NCBI GenBank assembly: GCA_964633825.1
Contig: CAZWHE010000080.1
Location: 1 to 17,351 of the forward strand
DNA length: 17,351 bases
Reading direction: 5' to 3'
Origin: CAZWHE01 sp964633825
GTDB lineage: Bacteria; Planctomycetota; B15-G4; CAYZWU01
Shown here: positions 1 through 6,931 of the stretch, one piece after another
How positions within the stretch are numbered: position 1 is the first letter of the stretch
Layout of the letters: each line of letters opens with the position of its first letter
Position numbers and translations under genes: made by a program
The notes under the pieces: generated by a model
Databases searched by the model: none
What the model saw: only the letters and a program-made list of their open reading frames with translations
Told to the model about the DNA's origin: nothing

Positions 1-2
1 CC

Positions 3-632
3 CGGACTTTCGACGACGCTCTCCTCGCCTGGGATGTTGAGCTTTTCGGGCGCCATCCCGGCGAATGGTTCGACGCGATCGCCTCCCCGCTCGTCACCGA
101 GGTCATGAGAGCCTGCTGGCTCTCCTATTTCGTGATCCCCTTTGTCGTCGCTCTGCCCCTCTACCGCCGGCCCGACCGCGGCCCCTTTCGCGAAGCCGTT
201 TTCGCCCTCGTTCTGGGCTGGCTCGTCTCCTTTCTCGGGTACTACATCGTTCCCGCGCTGGGGCCCGGCTACTTTCCCGAAAAGGTGCCGGCGCCCGAGA
301 GCGTCACCGGGGCGGGCGCGACGCAGTCCGTGGCTTTGGCTCTCTTCGCTCTCGAGGGGCGCGTGCACGACATCTTCCCCAGCGGCCACACGATCATCGC
401 CCTGCTCGGGCTCTGGCTCGCCGCGCGGCACAGGGTGCGGGGTTGGCCTCTCCTCGTTCCCGTTGTGGCGGGGCTTGTCGCGGGAACGGTCTATCTCCGC
501 TATCACTACGGCGTGGACGTTCTGGCAGGCTTTGCGATAGCGGGCGCGGTCGTTCTCGTGTGCGCCGGGAGGACCCGGCGTCTTCGGCCGCGAGGCCGGG
601 GGGGCGCTCTCACTTCCCGAGCTTCACCTTGA
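3..632 (+). CDS. PAP2-family integral membrane phosphatase, 5' end outside window
   Basis: This is the 3' part of a PAP2-superfamily (acid phosphatase / inositolphosphotransferase-like) membrane enzyme; 209 codons are visible and the frame is open to the left edge. The reading starts RTFDDALLAWDVELFG, which is clearly coding before the first Met at 105, so 105 is not taken as the start. Several hydrophobic spans alternate with short loops. The PSGH motif (phosphate-binding, catalytic His) lies at codons 378-389. A second motif, RYHYGVD at about 498-518, supplies the other catalytic His and Asp in the form typical of the PAP2_3 branch. The canonical first motif KxxxxxxRP is not evident. In this family the enzyme dephosphorylates lipid phosphates or transfers phospho-head groups at the membrane; the substrate cannot be read from sequence. 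The last 23 bases overlap the convergent peptidase gene. Confidence 0.82.
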   Translation, partial: RTFDDALLAWDVELFGRHPGEWFDAIASPLVTEVMRACWLSYFVIPFVVALPLYRRPDRGPFREAVFALVLGWLVSFLGYYIVPALGPGYFPEKVPAPESVTGAGATQSVALALFALEGRVHDIFPSGHTIIALLGLWLAARHRVRGWPLLVPVVAGLVAGTVYLRYHYGVDVLAGFAIAGAVVLVCAGRTRRLRPRGRGGALTSRASP

Positions 633-2415
633 GCTTCTTGACGCGGCCCGAACGGCGGATCGTGATGGTCACCTTTTTCCCCGCCGGGCAGCCCGCCTTG
701 GCGCCGTAGAAATCGGCCGATGTGCGGATCACCATTCCTTCGAACTCGAGCACCTTGTCGTTCTCCCGGAAGCGGGCCTTCGAGGCCGGGCTCTTCTTTT
801 CGACGGCGCTCACATAGACGCCGTCCCCTTTTTGAACAACGGTCAGGCCGAGATGGGGGCCGGACCGGAACCCCCCCGCGTCGGCGCGGGAGAAGGGGGG
901 CTTTTCATCGAGGCCGGCCAGGACGTACGCCACCTCGGCCGCGAGGCGGACCACTTTTTCGCATCCCCTCTTGTCGATGAGCTTCACGTCGTCCGAGGGG
1001 AGGTGGTAGTCCGCATGGAGGCCCGTGAAGAAGAAGAGAACGGGGAGCTCCTTGCTGTAGAACGAGGTCGAGTCGGTGGGCGCACGCCCTCCCTTGCCGA
1101 ACTTGAGCTTCAAGCGCGTTGTCCGGTTCGCCTCCTTCAAGAGCTTGTCGAAGATCGGGGAGGTGCCCACGCCTCCGATGAAGAGGTCACCCCTTTTCAG
1201 CCGTCCCACCATGTCGAGGTTGATCATGGCGGCCGTGTTCGCCAGGGGAATCGGGGGATGTTCCACATAGTGCTTCGAGCCGTGGAGGCCCATCTCTTCG
1301 GCCGTGAAGGCGGCGAAGATGATGTTCCTCTCCAGCTCGTTTTTCACAGAAGCGAGATAGGCCGCGATCTCGATGACGGCCGCCGTGCCAGAAGCGTTGT
1401 CATCGGCGCCGTTGTGGACCCTGCCTTTCGCCTTCGATCCGCCGCGGGAGCCGAACTCGCCGAGACCGACATGGTCGAAGTGGCCGCCCACAACGATGTT
1501 CTCGTTCTTCTTGTTCTCCGCACCGGCTTTGAGGATGCCGACCACGTTGCGCACCTTGAGCTCGATCGGTTCGATCCCGGCATGGACCTCGATCACGAGG
1601 TCGTCGATCACCTTTGTTGCGGGCTTGAGCTTCTTGTCGATCCTCGACTGGGTCTTGCCGAGGGAGATCCCCGTGCCGGAAAGGAGATCGACCCCGCCCC
1701 TCCGGGTCATGTGGATGAACGGGATCGCTCCCTGAGGGTCTTTGCCGCTCTTGACGAGCACGTCCTTCTTTTTCGAATCGAACCGGGCCGGATCGTTGAC
1801 CAGGATGAGAGCCGCGGCGCCGAGGCCGGCCGCCGTCTCCTGTTTGGCCGTGAATGTTCCGTGGTTGCGGACGGCTTCCCGGCTTTTGAAGAGCCCCTTG
1901 CTGTCGTCGGGCAGGCCGCGCAGGACGATCACGATCTTGCCTTCCACGTCGAAGCCCTCGTAGTCGTCGTACCCGTACATGGGAGCCGAGATGCCGAACC
2001 CGGCGAAGAGGGCGATGCCCTTGGCCCGGCCCGGAGCGGAGCCCGGCATGACGGTGATCTCTTTGCCGAATTTGAAAGAGCGGGACTTCTTCCCTTTCTC
2101 GGTCTTGACCGATGTTGTGGGGAGCGCTTCGAATCCCCGGGGAAGGGAGAAGTTCTGGTAATAGGTCCCATCGTCTCCGAGCGGTTCCAGGCCGATCTTC
2201 TTGAAATACTCGGCCACGTATTCGGAAGCCACGACGGCGCCGGCCGAACCGGCCGCCCGGCCTTCGAGCTCGTCGCAGGCCAGGAACTTGATGTGCTCCA
2301 TGATCTCTTCCTGGGTGATCTCGGGATCGACGACCTCCCGGGACTGGGCAAGAAGAACCGTTCCGATGGAGAGGAATAAGGAGAGGGCCAGGAGTAGCTT
2401 CTTGAGATGATTCAA
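610..2415 (-). CDS. Secreted M28-family zinc aminopeptidase with PA and PDZ domains
   Basis: Predicted 601-residue exported metallopeptidase. Order: Sec signal peptide (residues 1-23, ending LLAQ), N-terminal segment, a PA-like insert (about 125-270), the M28 catalytic domain (about 290-500), and a C-terminal PDZ-like domain (about 517-600). The full set of M28 di-zinc residues is visible: H312 in GGHFDH, bridging D338 in NGADDNASG, catalytic E373 and ligand E374 in TAEEMGLHGS, D401 in NLDMVGR, and H471 in DYHLPSDD. In the family these enzymes remove N-terminal amino acids from peptides outside the cytoplasm; the PDZ may bind peptide ends. The start is TTG at 2413-2415, chosen because an AAAGGA Shine-Dalgarno lies about 8 bases upstream and the signal peptide follows at once. 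The gene stands alone; it is convergent with the PAP2 gene and separated from the metal operon by a repeat-rich spacer. Confidence 0.93.
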   Translation of the reverse strand: MNHLKKLLLALSLFLSIGTVLLAQSREVVDPEITQEEIMEHIKFLACDELEGRAAGSAGAVVASEYVAEYFKKIGLEPLGDDGTYYQNFSLPRGFEALPTTSVKTEKGKKSRSFKFGKEITVMPGSAPGRAKGIALFAGFGISAPMYGYDDYEGFDVEGKIVIVLRGLPDDSKGLFKSREAVRNHGTFTAKQETAAGLGAAALILVNDPARFDSKKKDVLVKSGKDPQGAIPFIHMTRRGGVDLLSGTGISLGKTQSRIDKKLKPATKVIDDLVIEVHAGIEPIELKVRNVVGILKAGAENKKNENIVVGGHFDHVGLGEFGSRGGSKAKGRVHNGADDNASGTAAVIEIAAYLASVKNELERNIIFAAFTAEEMGLHGSKHYVEHPPIPLANTAAMINLDMVGRLKRGDLFIGGVGTSPIFDKLLKEANRTTRLKLKFGKGGRAPTDSTSFYSKELPVLFFFTGLHADYHLPSDDVKLIDKRGCEKVVRLAAEVAYVLAGLDEKPPFSRADAGGFRSGPHLGLTVVQKGDGVYVSAVEKKSPASKARFRENDKVLEFEGMVIRTSADFYGAKAGCPAGKKVTITIRRSGRVKKLKVKLGK

Positions 2416-2459
2416 ATTAAGTTTTCCTTTGTGTCTTCAGAGAGCGGTGGAGTTCGATA

Positions 2460-2468
2460 ATTGTATCA
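2460..2468 (-). promoter_or_regulatory. Putative extended -10 promoter of the M28 peptidase gene
   Basis: On the minus strand this reads TGATACAAT, an extended -10 (TG, one base, TACAAT) about 45 bases upstream of the TTG start. No good -35 sits 17 bases further up, which is tolerated for extended -10 promoters. Assigned by pattern only. Confidence 0.35.
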
Positions 2469-2702
2469 TTTGCCGGAGATCAATGGGACCGCCGGATCGA
2501 CCGAAAAGCCGTCACCACCGACCCACGTGCTTCTTCCCCCGAGCATCGATGGACACCCACATTTGACAGGAGATGACCAAGCCGCTTGAAAAGTCAGCCG
2601 GCCGGCCAGGTCAAGGATAACACGGGCGAAAATCCGGTCATGCGCTGTGGATTAACGGCCTGGCAGCCCCACGTGGGCCTGCATATCGACTGAAATAGAT
2701 GG

Positions 2703-2724
2703 CCCACGTGAGACTGAGACAAAA
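2703..2724 (+). repeat. Short repeat motif CCCACRTGRG...TGAGACAAAA, copy A
   Basis: A 22-base motif: a CCCACGTG half followed by TGAGACAAAA. It lies 20 bases outside the left arm of the element. Two other copies lie on the opposite strand at 3246-3267 and 3337-3358. Confidence 0.6.
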
Positions 2725-2743
2725 CCCTGACGTGAAGTTTGAT

Positions 2744-2852
2744 AATCATTTTTTCTCCCCCTGTTTCGGGTGGGGGGAGAAAAAATGATTAAGCTATCCG
2801 GACGATTGCTTGTTTGAAAAATCCCACGGGGGACCGGGGGGGCTTTTCCTGG
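2744..2852 (+). repeat. Left inverted arm of the element, with 18-bp perfect hairpin
   Basis: The outer part is a hairpin: stem 2744-2761 pairs perfectly with 2773-2790 (18 bp) around an 11-base loop. The stem combines an AATCA end, a T run and a C run. The inner part (2791-2852) matches the right arm at about three positions in four by eye. The loop is the near-exact reverse complement of the right-arm loop, which fixes the two arms as inverted copies and not as independent palindromes. Confidence 0.75.
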
Positions 2853-2939
2853 AGATCGCTCCACGTGGGCGTGCCTCGACTGTGTGCCTTCGTTTATTCT
2901 TTTCTGTGAGAGTCTTCTCCCCTGACGTTACGTCGCCAC

Positions 2940-3248
2940 TCATTGACCGAGCACAAGATTTTTCTCGCTCAGCCACCTGGAAAGCTTTGCACGATTGAAA
3001 GCGGCGTATCCTGTTCCTTCATAATGAACTCTCGTCTTACCACGCCACGGGCTCGTGCCGGTCAGCACAAGGCGCTCTCCAGCCGAGCAGATGTATTCAC
3101 CCATCACTGGATCGCGTTCAAAGTCCGTTTACTGGAAACATCCCGAAAGTTTTCTTCGTTTGTACGCCGCCTCTATCGCTGCTGCGCGGGTGTGACGGTC
3201 GATCAGTGCGAACGCGATAACTCGGCCCCACAAAATCGTCGGGGCTTT
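2940..3248 (-). pseudogene. Possible decayed transposase-like coding remnant
   Basis: One minus-strand frame stays open for about 100 codons apart from a single TAA at 3129-3131, and ends at TGA 2940-2942. Across the stop it reads VIAFALIDRHTRAAAIEAAY..., then TDFERDPVMGEYICSAGERL..., then RGKTRVHYEGTG. The D...YICSAGERL part resembles the YxCPxGxxL segment of IS1182-type transposases, but the paired Cys residues expected afterwards are absent. It has no start codon context and no ribosome-binding site. The position between inverted arms fits a dead insertion-sequence gene. Similarity was judged from memory, so the family call is weak. Confidence 0.28.
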
Positions 3249-3267
3249 TGTCTCAACCCCACGTGGG
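3246..3267 (-). repeat. Short repeat motif, copy B
   Basis: On the minus strand this reads CCCACGTGGG, two bases, TGAGACAAAA. It lies inside the interval enclosed by the inverted arms and differs from copies A and C at only a few positions. Confidence 0.6.
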
Positions 3268-3323
3268 TCGCTTGGGTCCTGGTCCGAAGAATCGATCTCG
3301 AAAAGAAGAAACCTCAGAAGACG

Positions 3324-3438
3324 CCAGGATAGCTTTTTTTGTCTCAGTCCCACATGGGACATTTGGAACGATCAATCGACCGGATATCTCAATCATTTTT
3401 TCTCCCCCCCACCCAAAACAGGGGGAGAAAAAATGTTT
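3324..3438 (-). repeat. Right inverted arm of the element, with 15-bp perfect hairpin
   Basis: The hairpin stem 3394-3408 pairs perfectly with 3421-3435 around a 12-base loop. Read on the minus strand it matches the left arm from the hairpin through TATCCGG, CGATTG, the TCCCA...GGGAC palindrome and ATCCTGG. The arm ends about 58 bases beyond the stop of the ZnuA-like gene, so the hairpin may also affect the 3' end of that operon's transcript. Confidence 0.75.
3337..3358 (-). repeat. Short repeat motif, copy C
   Basis: On the minus strand this reads CCCATGTGGG, two bases, TGAGACAAAA. It is part of the right arm; the corresponding place in the left arm is degenerate (CCCACGGGGGAC followed by a G run), so the left arm has lost the AGACAAAA part. 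Confidence 0.6.
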
Positions 3439-3495
3439 TTTATCTTTCGACTCCTTGCTTAATGATGCCGTGGTGCGGGCATGCTTCACGTTTGG

Positions 3496-4434
3496 TCACT
3501 CTTTGGAAAAGAGAACGCTCATATTATCGATATTCCTGCGCATGAGGCCGAGATAGTCGAGCCCCCCTCCTGGCGGAGTCTCGGCCGGTGCGAACACAAG
3601 GGGCTCCAAACCGAACCGGTCGCGGAACAGCGCGGCTGTCTCTGTCGACGGCATCTCCTCCCAGACCATCCATTGGATGCCGCTCTCTTTCTTCAGATAG
3701 GATTTCAGTCTTTTCAGCGATTCTGCGTCGGGCGGCGATTCGGGATCGAAGTCAAAAGACTCCGACTCCCAGCCGTATCGCCGGCAGATATAGTTGTAGG
3801 CGGGGTGCGAAGCCAGGATCGGCGCCGTTTGCCTCCTCTTTTGCAGATCTTTGAATCGCCTGTCCAGATCGGCGAGCCCGGCGAGGATTTTTTTCAATCC
3901 CTCGTCGTAAGCGGCTTCATGCTCCGGGTCACGCACCTCGAGGGCCGCGGCGATGGCCCGGCACTGTTCCATGGCCAGAACGGGGTCCATCCAGGTGTGG
4001 GGGTCGATCCCGGTGTGGGAGTGCTCGCCCTTCTGGCCGTGGCTGTGGAGGACGGCTTCCTCGATCACGATGAGGTCGTCCTCGAATGAGGCCCCGGCAT
4101 CGACGATCTTCTCCTCGGGAAGCATGGCGCGCGAGACCCATTTCGCGTAACCGGCCCCATTGAGAATGATGAGGTCGGCCTTCTGGTACTCGAGGACCGT
4201 CTCGGGCGGGGGCTCGAAAAAGATCGGATCCTCGCCGGCCGGGATGGGGCAGGACGCACGGATCAGCCCGCCCCCGATCGACTGGGCGAAGTAAAGAGTG
4301 GGGTAGAAGGTGGTGCAGACCTCGAGAGGATCCTTCCGAAGTGTTTCCTTTTCTTCTTCGCGGCTGCAAGAGAATACGACGGAAATGAAACACGCCGCTG
4401 CGAAAAGGACGGAAACTCGCAACAATGGATTCAT
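3496..4434 (-). CDS. ZnuA-like metal-binding lipoprotein (cluster A-I solute-binding protein)
   Basis: A 312-residue substrate-binding protein of the zinc/manganese ABC family, last gene of the four-gene operon. The N-terminus is a lipoprotein signal with Cys23 in VVFSC followed by charged residues. Family landmarks: PxxxADLIILNGAGYAKWV (about 80-100), a short His loop HSHGQKGEHSHTGIDPHTWMDP with ligand-type H146, H210 in ASHPAYNYICRRYG, and a C-terminal acidic residue near E285 before YLGLMRRNI. The usual first metal His in the family's DPHxYxP motif is replaced: here the sequence is GEDPIFFEPPPE with Ile71. The site would then have three family ligands, or use a nearby Glu. The start has a strong GGAGGA at 7-base spacing, 12 bases after the permease stop. 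In the family such proteins deliver Zn2+ or Mn2+ to an ABC importer; here the partner permease is of a different class. Confidence 0.85.
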   Translation of the reverse strand: MNPLLRVSVLFAAACFISVVFSCSREEEKETLRKDPLEVCTTFYPTLYFAQSIGGGLIRASCPIPAGEDPIFFEPPPETVLEYQKADLIILNGAGYAKWVSRAMLPEEKIVDAGASFEDDLIVIEEAVLHSHGQKGEHSHTGIDPHTWMDPVLAMEQCRAIAAALEVRDPEHEAAYDEGLKKILAGLADLDRRFKDLQKRRQTAPILASHPAYNYICRRYGWESESFDFDPESPPDAESLKRLKSYLKKESGIQWMVWEEMPSTETAALFRDRFGLEPLVFAPAETPPGGGLDYLGLMRRNIDNMSVLFSKE

Positions 4435-4446
4435 GACCGAATCCTC

Positions 4447-5610
4447 CTAGAACATCATGGCCGCCCGGGCGGCTTCTATAAGAATGAGGGAGAGCGCCGC
4501 CGCCAGAACGAGGCTCACCCCGAGAAGAATCATTGTCTCTAATCCGAGAAGCATCTCCATGGAATGGCGCGATCCGCCGATCCGGTAGATGATCTCCATC
4601 TCGTCCTTGCGCAGCCGGAACTGGAGAGAGAGGACGAGAAAGAGAAAGGCCGCCGTGGAGAGGAAGACGAGCCCCGAAAACCCGTCGAGCACCTTCTTCA
4701 CGTCGAAGATGATGCCCAGGATGTCGGCGATGACCTTCGAGGGAGTGACCGCCTGGACCTCTCCGTCGAGATCTGTCTCGCTCTTCACGAGAACACGCTC
4801 CTTGTCCGACTCGGGGACCAGGACGAGAGCGCTCAGGGGATAGTCGCCGGTATCTCCGTGAAAGTGGAAGGTGTGGACATTCTCGGGCGTGATCTCGTTG
4901 TACTTCTTGAGGCGGCTGTTGTACTTCACCTCGCTCGCCTCGATGAAGATGACCGTGTCGTCCGCGTCCTCGGCGGTCCGGATCGCGTCTTCGTGGCCGT
5001 GGCAGATGCCGTCCATGACCCAGGCGGTTTTCACGTCGGTGAAGATCACGTAATCGTCGGGCGTTCCCGTCTCTTTCAGGACCCCCGTGATCCTGAGCTT
5101 GAGGGGATACTCGGCCGAGATGTCGTAGACGCTCTCCGAGTCCGAGACGATCCAGCCCCCCGGCTTGAGCCCGCGCCTTCTCGCGGCCTCGGAGCCGGCC
5201 GCGGCCTCGCCGAGGAGGGCCGGGAGACGCCCCTCGGCCGGAGCGAGCCCGCGGAAATTAAAGTACTCGTAGGAAGTCCCCACGACGGGAATATCCCGCG
5301 CCGTGTGTTTCGTGTGGAGCGGGATCACTTCGCCCGCGCAGCGCTCGCGGTATTTGTTCAGCGTACCCCGGGTGATGGTGTCGCGGATCTCGGTCTGGAA
5401 GTAGACCGAGTTCAGCGTCAGGAGGAAGGGGCTTCCCTTGCTTCCGATGAGAATGGGCGTCTCGTCCGACCGGGCCGTCATCTGTTCTTTCAGCATGCCC
5501 GAGGCGAGCCACGTCACGAGGGGGAGAAAGATCGTGATCGTCAGGCAGAGAACGAGGATGGCCGAAAGGATCCTGTTGTACTTGAGGTGGGCGAGGGCGA
5601 GCTTAAGCAT
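4447..5610 (-). CDS. FtsX/MacB-like ABC transporter permease with His motifs
   Basis: A 387-residue inner-membrane permease of the FtsX/MacB/LolCE class. A transmembrane helix at about 15-38 is followed by a large extracytoplasmic domain (about 40-305), then two clear hydrophobic spans at about 311-332 and 354-378. The segment between those spans (FRLRKDEMEIIYRIGGSRHS) is the family's coupling region that contacts the ATPase. The protein stops soon after the third span, so the usual fourth helix of MacB-type permeases is absent. The extracytoplasmic domain contains CHGHED (203-208) and VHTFHFHGD (245-253), candidate metal-binding clusters. The start overlaps the ATPase gene by 8 bases, with GGGAGGA about 7 bases upstream of ATG. 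Context suggests a metal-linked transporter; the direction of transport cannot be read from sequence. Confidence 0.85.
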   Translation of the reverse strand: MLKLALAHLKYNRILSAILVLCLTITIFLPLVTWLASGMLKEQMTARSDETPILIGSKGSPFLLTLNSVYFQTEIRDTITRGTLNKYRERCAGEVIPLHTKHTARDIPVVGTSYEYFNFRGLAPAEGRLPALLGEAAAGSEAARRRGLKPGGWIVSDSESVYDISAEYPLKLRITGVLKETGTPDDYVIFTDVKTAWVMDGICHGHEDAIRTAEDADDTVIFIEASEVKYNSRLKKYNEITPENVHTFHFHGDTGDYPLSALVLVPESDKERVLVKSETDLDGEVQAVTPSKVIADILGIIFDVKKVLDGFSGLVFLSTAAFLFLVLSLQFRLRKDEMEIIYRIGGSRHSMEMLLGLETMILLGVSLVLAAALSLILIEAARAAMMF

Positions 5611-6265
5611 CGCTTCGTCCTCCCGCCATGCGGACGCGCCGGTTGCAGCGGTCGGCCAGTGATTCGTCGTGGGTGACGAGAAGAAATGTGGCGCCCCTCT
5701 CCTCGAGCACGCCTTCGATCAGGTCCATCACTTTTCGGCTGTTCTCCTTGTCGAGGTTGGCCGTCGGTTCGTCGGCGATGATGAGGGCCGGCTCGTTGGC
5801 CACGGCGCGGCAGATGGCCGCTCTCTGTCGCTCCCCGTGAGAGAGCGTTTTCGGGAAGGCCTTCCTCTTTTCCGTGATCCCCATCTTTTCGAGGACGAGC
5901 CGCACCCTTCCGCGGACGGCGTCGCCGAGATTCGGCTTCCGCCCGATCAGCCAGGGAAGGAGGATGTTCTGCTCCACCGTCAGGTATTCGAGGAGCTCGA
6001 AGTTCTGGAAGATGAAGCCGATGTTGTCGAGGCGGAAGGCGCGGTTGTCGCGGTCGTTGCGTTTCGAGATCTCCCTCCCGGCGATCTCGATCGATCCGGA
6101 GCGGGGCTTGAGGATCCCCGAGATGAGGTTGACGAGCGTTGTTTTTCCCGAACCGCTCGGCCCGGTGACGCAGAGCCTCTGCCCGTCGGGGAGGTCGAGG
6201 TCGTCGATGGCGAGCGCAAAGGCGCCGCCGGGATACCGGAATCGGAGGTCCTTGATCCGGATCAT
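5603..6265 (-). CDS. LolD/MacB-type ABC transporter ATP-binding protein
   Basis: A 220-residue cytoplasmic ATPase with every expected motif: Walker A GPSGSGKTT (35-43), Q-loop Gln87 in FIFQNFELL, signature LSHGERQR (141-148; variant of LSGGQ, His at the third position), Walker B LIIADEP (161-167) and H-loop His199 in LLVTHDE. The length and the LxxxENI-type helical region fit the LolD/MacB/FtsE group, not ZnuC. The ATG at 6263-6265 is chosen because the protein begins MIRIKDLRFRY, overlaps the upstream gene's stop as ATGA, and has GGAGGT 9 bases upstream. The frame is open further upstream, but that part is antiparallel or shadow coding of the preceding gene. It powers the adjacent permease. 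Confidence 0.92.
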   Translation of the reverse strand: MIRIKDLRFRYPGGAFALAIDDLDLPDGQRLCVTGPSGSGKTTLVNLISGILKPRSGSIEIAGREISKRNDRDNRAFRLDNIGFIFQNFELLEYLTVEQNILLPWLIGRKPNLGDAVRGRVRLVLEKMGITEKRKAFPKTLSHGERQRAAICRAVANEPALIIADEPTANLDKENSRKVMDLIEGVLEERGATFLLVTHDESLADRCNRRVRMAGGRSDA

Positions 6266-6870
6266 CGCTTGGTCACCTCCACGGCCTGGTTGGTGAGAAG
6301 GTCGTACCCCTTGATCCGCGGGCCTTCGCTGCCGGCGGAGACGTAGTAGAGCGCTTCGTTCAGGTTGGTTTTCCTGTGGATGTGGGTGGGGTGGCGGACC
6401 TTGCCGATGACGAACCACTTGCAGTAGACCTCGGCCTCGGTTCCGGTCTGTTTCAGGACCCGCACGTCGTTGTAGATCACGTCGACGATGGTGATGAATG
6501 TTTTCAAATCGTCCTGGATCCTGAGGCACTTCATGTATTCGAAGACCTGCTTTTCCAGTTCGGCGCCGGAGCAGCTGAGCGCGAGGGTGTCGTAGATCTT
6601 TTCGCCTTCCCGGAGCTTGTAGATCGTATAGATGTTCTTGTGGATCTCCTTGAACGTCTTGATCAGGGTCTCCTCGTCGAAGGCGGCTCCGCCGCAGGAG
6701 AGAGGAGACGAGACGAAAATCCCGGCCAGGGAAAGGAGAACGGCCATTGCCGTCGATGCGGCCGTCGCCGCCGAAACAGTCCGGCCGGCGTCTCTTAGCC
6801 GCTGGAAAGAAAGTGTCCGCCCTTTCATTGCATTCCGCATCCGGTTGCGATAGTTTCTTGTCGTGACCAT
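6262..6870 (-). CDS. Membrane-anchored or secreted His-motif protein of the metal ABC operon
   Basis: A 202-residue first gene of the operon. A basic N-terminus and a hydrophobic span (about 33-55) end in SSPLSCGG, which could be a weak lipobox or a signal-anchor. The mature part has several Cys (C100, C115, C150) and a C-terminal block WFVIGKVRHPTHIHRKTNLNEA with H160, H163 and H165, then RIKGYDLLTNQAVE. I recall a similar G-x-V-x-H...HIHxRxN pattern in small proteins next to FtsX-type permeases in zinc-linked operons, but cannot check it here, so no name is given. The gene is fused to the ATPase by a 4-base ATGA overlap, implying a shared function. The start is uncertain: ATG 6870 has no Shine-Dalgarno; ATG 6828 (Met15) gives a more compact signal sequence and a weak GGA upstream. 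Confidence 0.7.
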   Translation of the reverse strand: MVTTRNYRNRMRNAMKGRTLSFQRLRDAGRTVSAATAASTAMAVLLSLAGIFVSSPLSCGGAAFDEETLIKTFKEIHKNIYTIYKLREGEKIYDTLALSCSGAELEKQVFEYMKCLRIQDDLKTFITIVDVIYNDVRVLKQTGTEAEVYCKWFVIGKVRHPTHIHRKTNLNEALYYVSAGSEGPRIKGYDLLTNQAVEVTKR

Positions 6871-6898
6871 TAATTGTAGTGGGAAGCCGTTTCAATTA
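6871..6898. promoter_or_regulatory. Inverted repeat in the divergent promoter gap
   Basis: TAATTG (6871-6876) and CAATTA (6893-6898) form a 6-bp inverted repeat with centres 22 bp apart (two helical turns), in the 61-bp gap between the metal operon and the TPR gene. This would suit an operator for a dimeric regulator, but the arms are short and AT-rich. No convincing -35/-10 pair was found for either gene. Confidence 0.22.
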
Positions 6899-6931
6899 CA
6901 GACGAATCCGGCCGGGACCCGTTTGAATCGT

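Larger units (their letters stand above)
2744..3438. mobile_element. Putative decayed or non-autonomous element with hairpin-ended inverted arms
   Basis: Two arms of roughly 110 bp in opposite orientation (2744-2852 and 3324-3438) enclose about 470 bp of non-coding or decayed sequence. Each arm begins at its outer side with a long perfect hairpin and continues inward through matching blocks, including TATCCGG, CGATTG, a TCCCA...GGGAC palindrome and TCCTGG. This is the geometry of terminal inverted repeats. It lies in a 1,080-bp spacer (2416-3495) without an intact gene. No target-site duplication was identified. It could be a MITE-like element, a dead insertion sequence, or two independent inverted copies of a dispersed palindromic repeat. 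Confidence 0.5.

Noticed and set aside
832..2379. 515-codon open frame on the + strand
   Set aside because: It is antisense to the M28 peptidase, whose zinc ligands and signal peptide are all in order. The + frame reads as charged low-complexity protein with no recognisable family.
2744..2790. Left hairpin as an intrinsic transcription terminator
   Set aside because: The T run is inside the stem and is not followed by an unpaired T tract; the inverted copy at the right arm points to a repeat element instead.
2517..3438. CRISPR array
   Set aside because: The repeats are irregularly spaced, of mixed orientation and only three copies long; no cas gene is present.
2652..3556. Several short open frames (60-130 codons) on both strands in the spacer
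   Set aside because: They are translations of the hairpins and CACGTG repeats, have no ribosome-binding sites, and overlap one another in many frames.
4564..5676. 370-codon open frame on the + strand
   Set aside because: It is the mirror of the permease gene and is rich in Arg, Asp, Glu and Val, as expected for antisense of GC-rich coding sequence.
6266..6895. N-terminal extension of the ABC ATPase frame to 6895
   Set aside because: The extension overlaps the His-motif gene in another frame, is Arg/Pro-rich without ABC similarity, and ATG 6265 has a strong ribosome-binding site.
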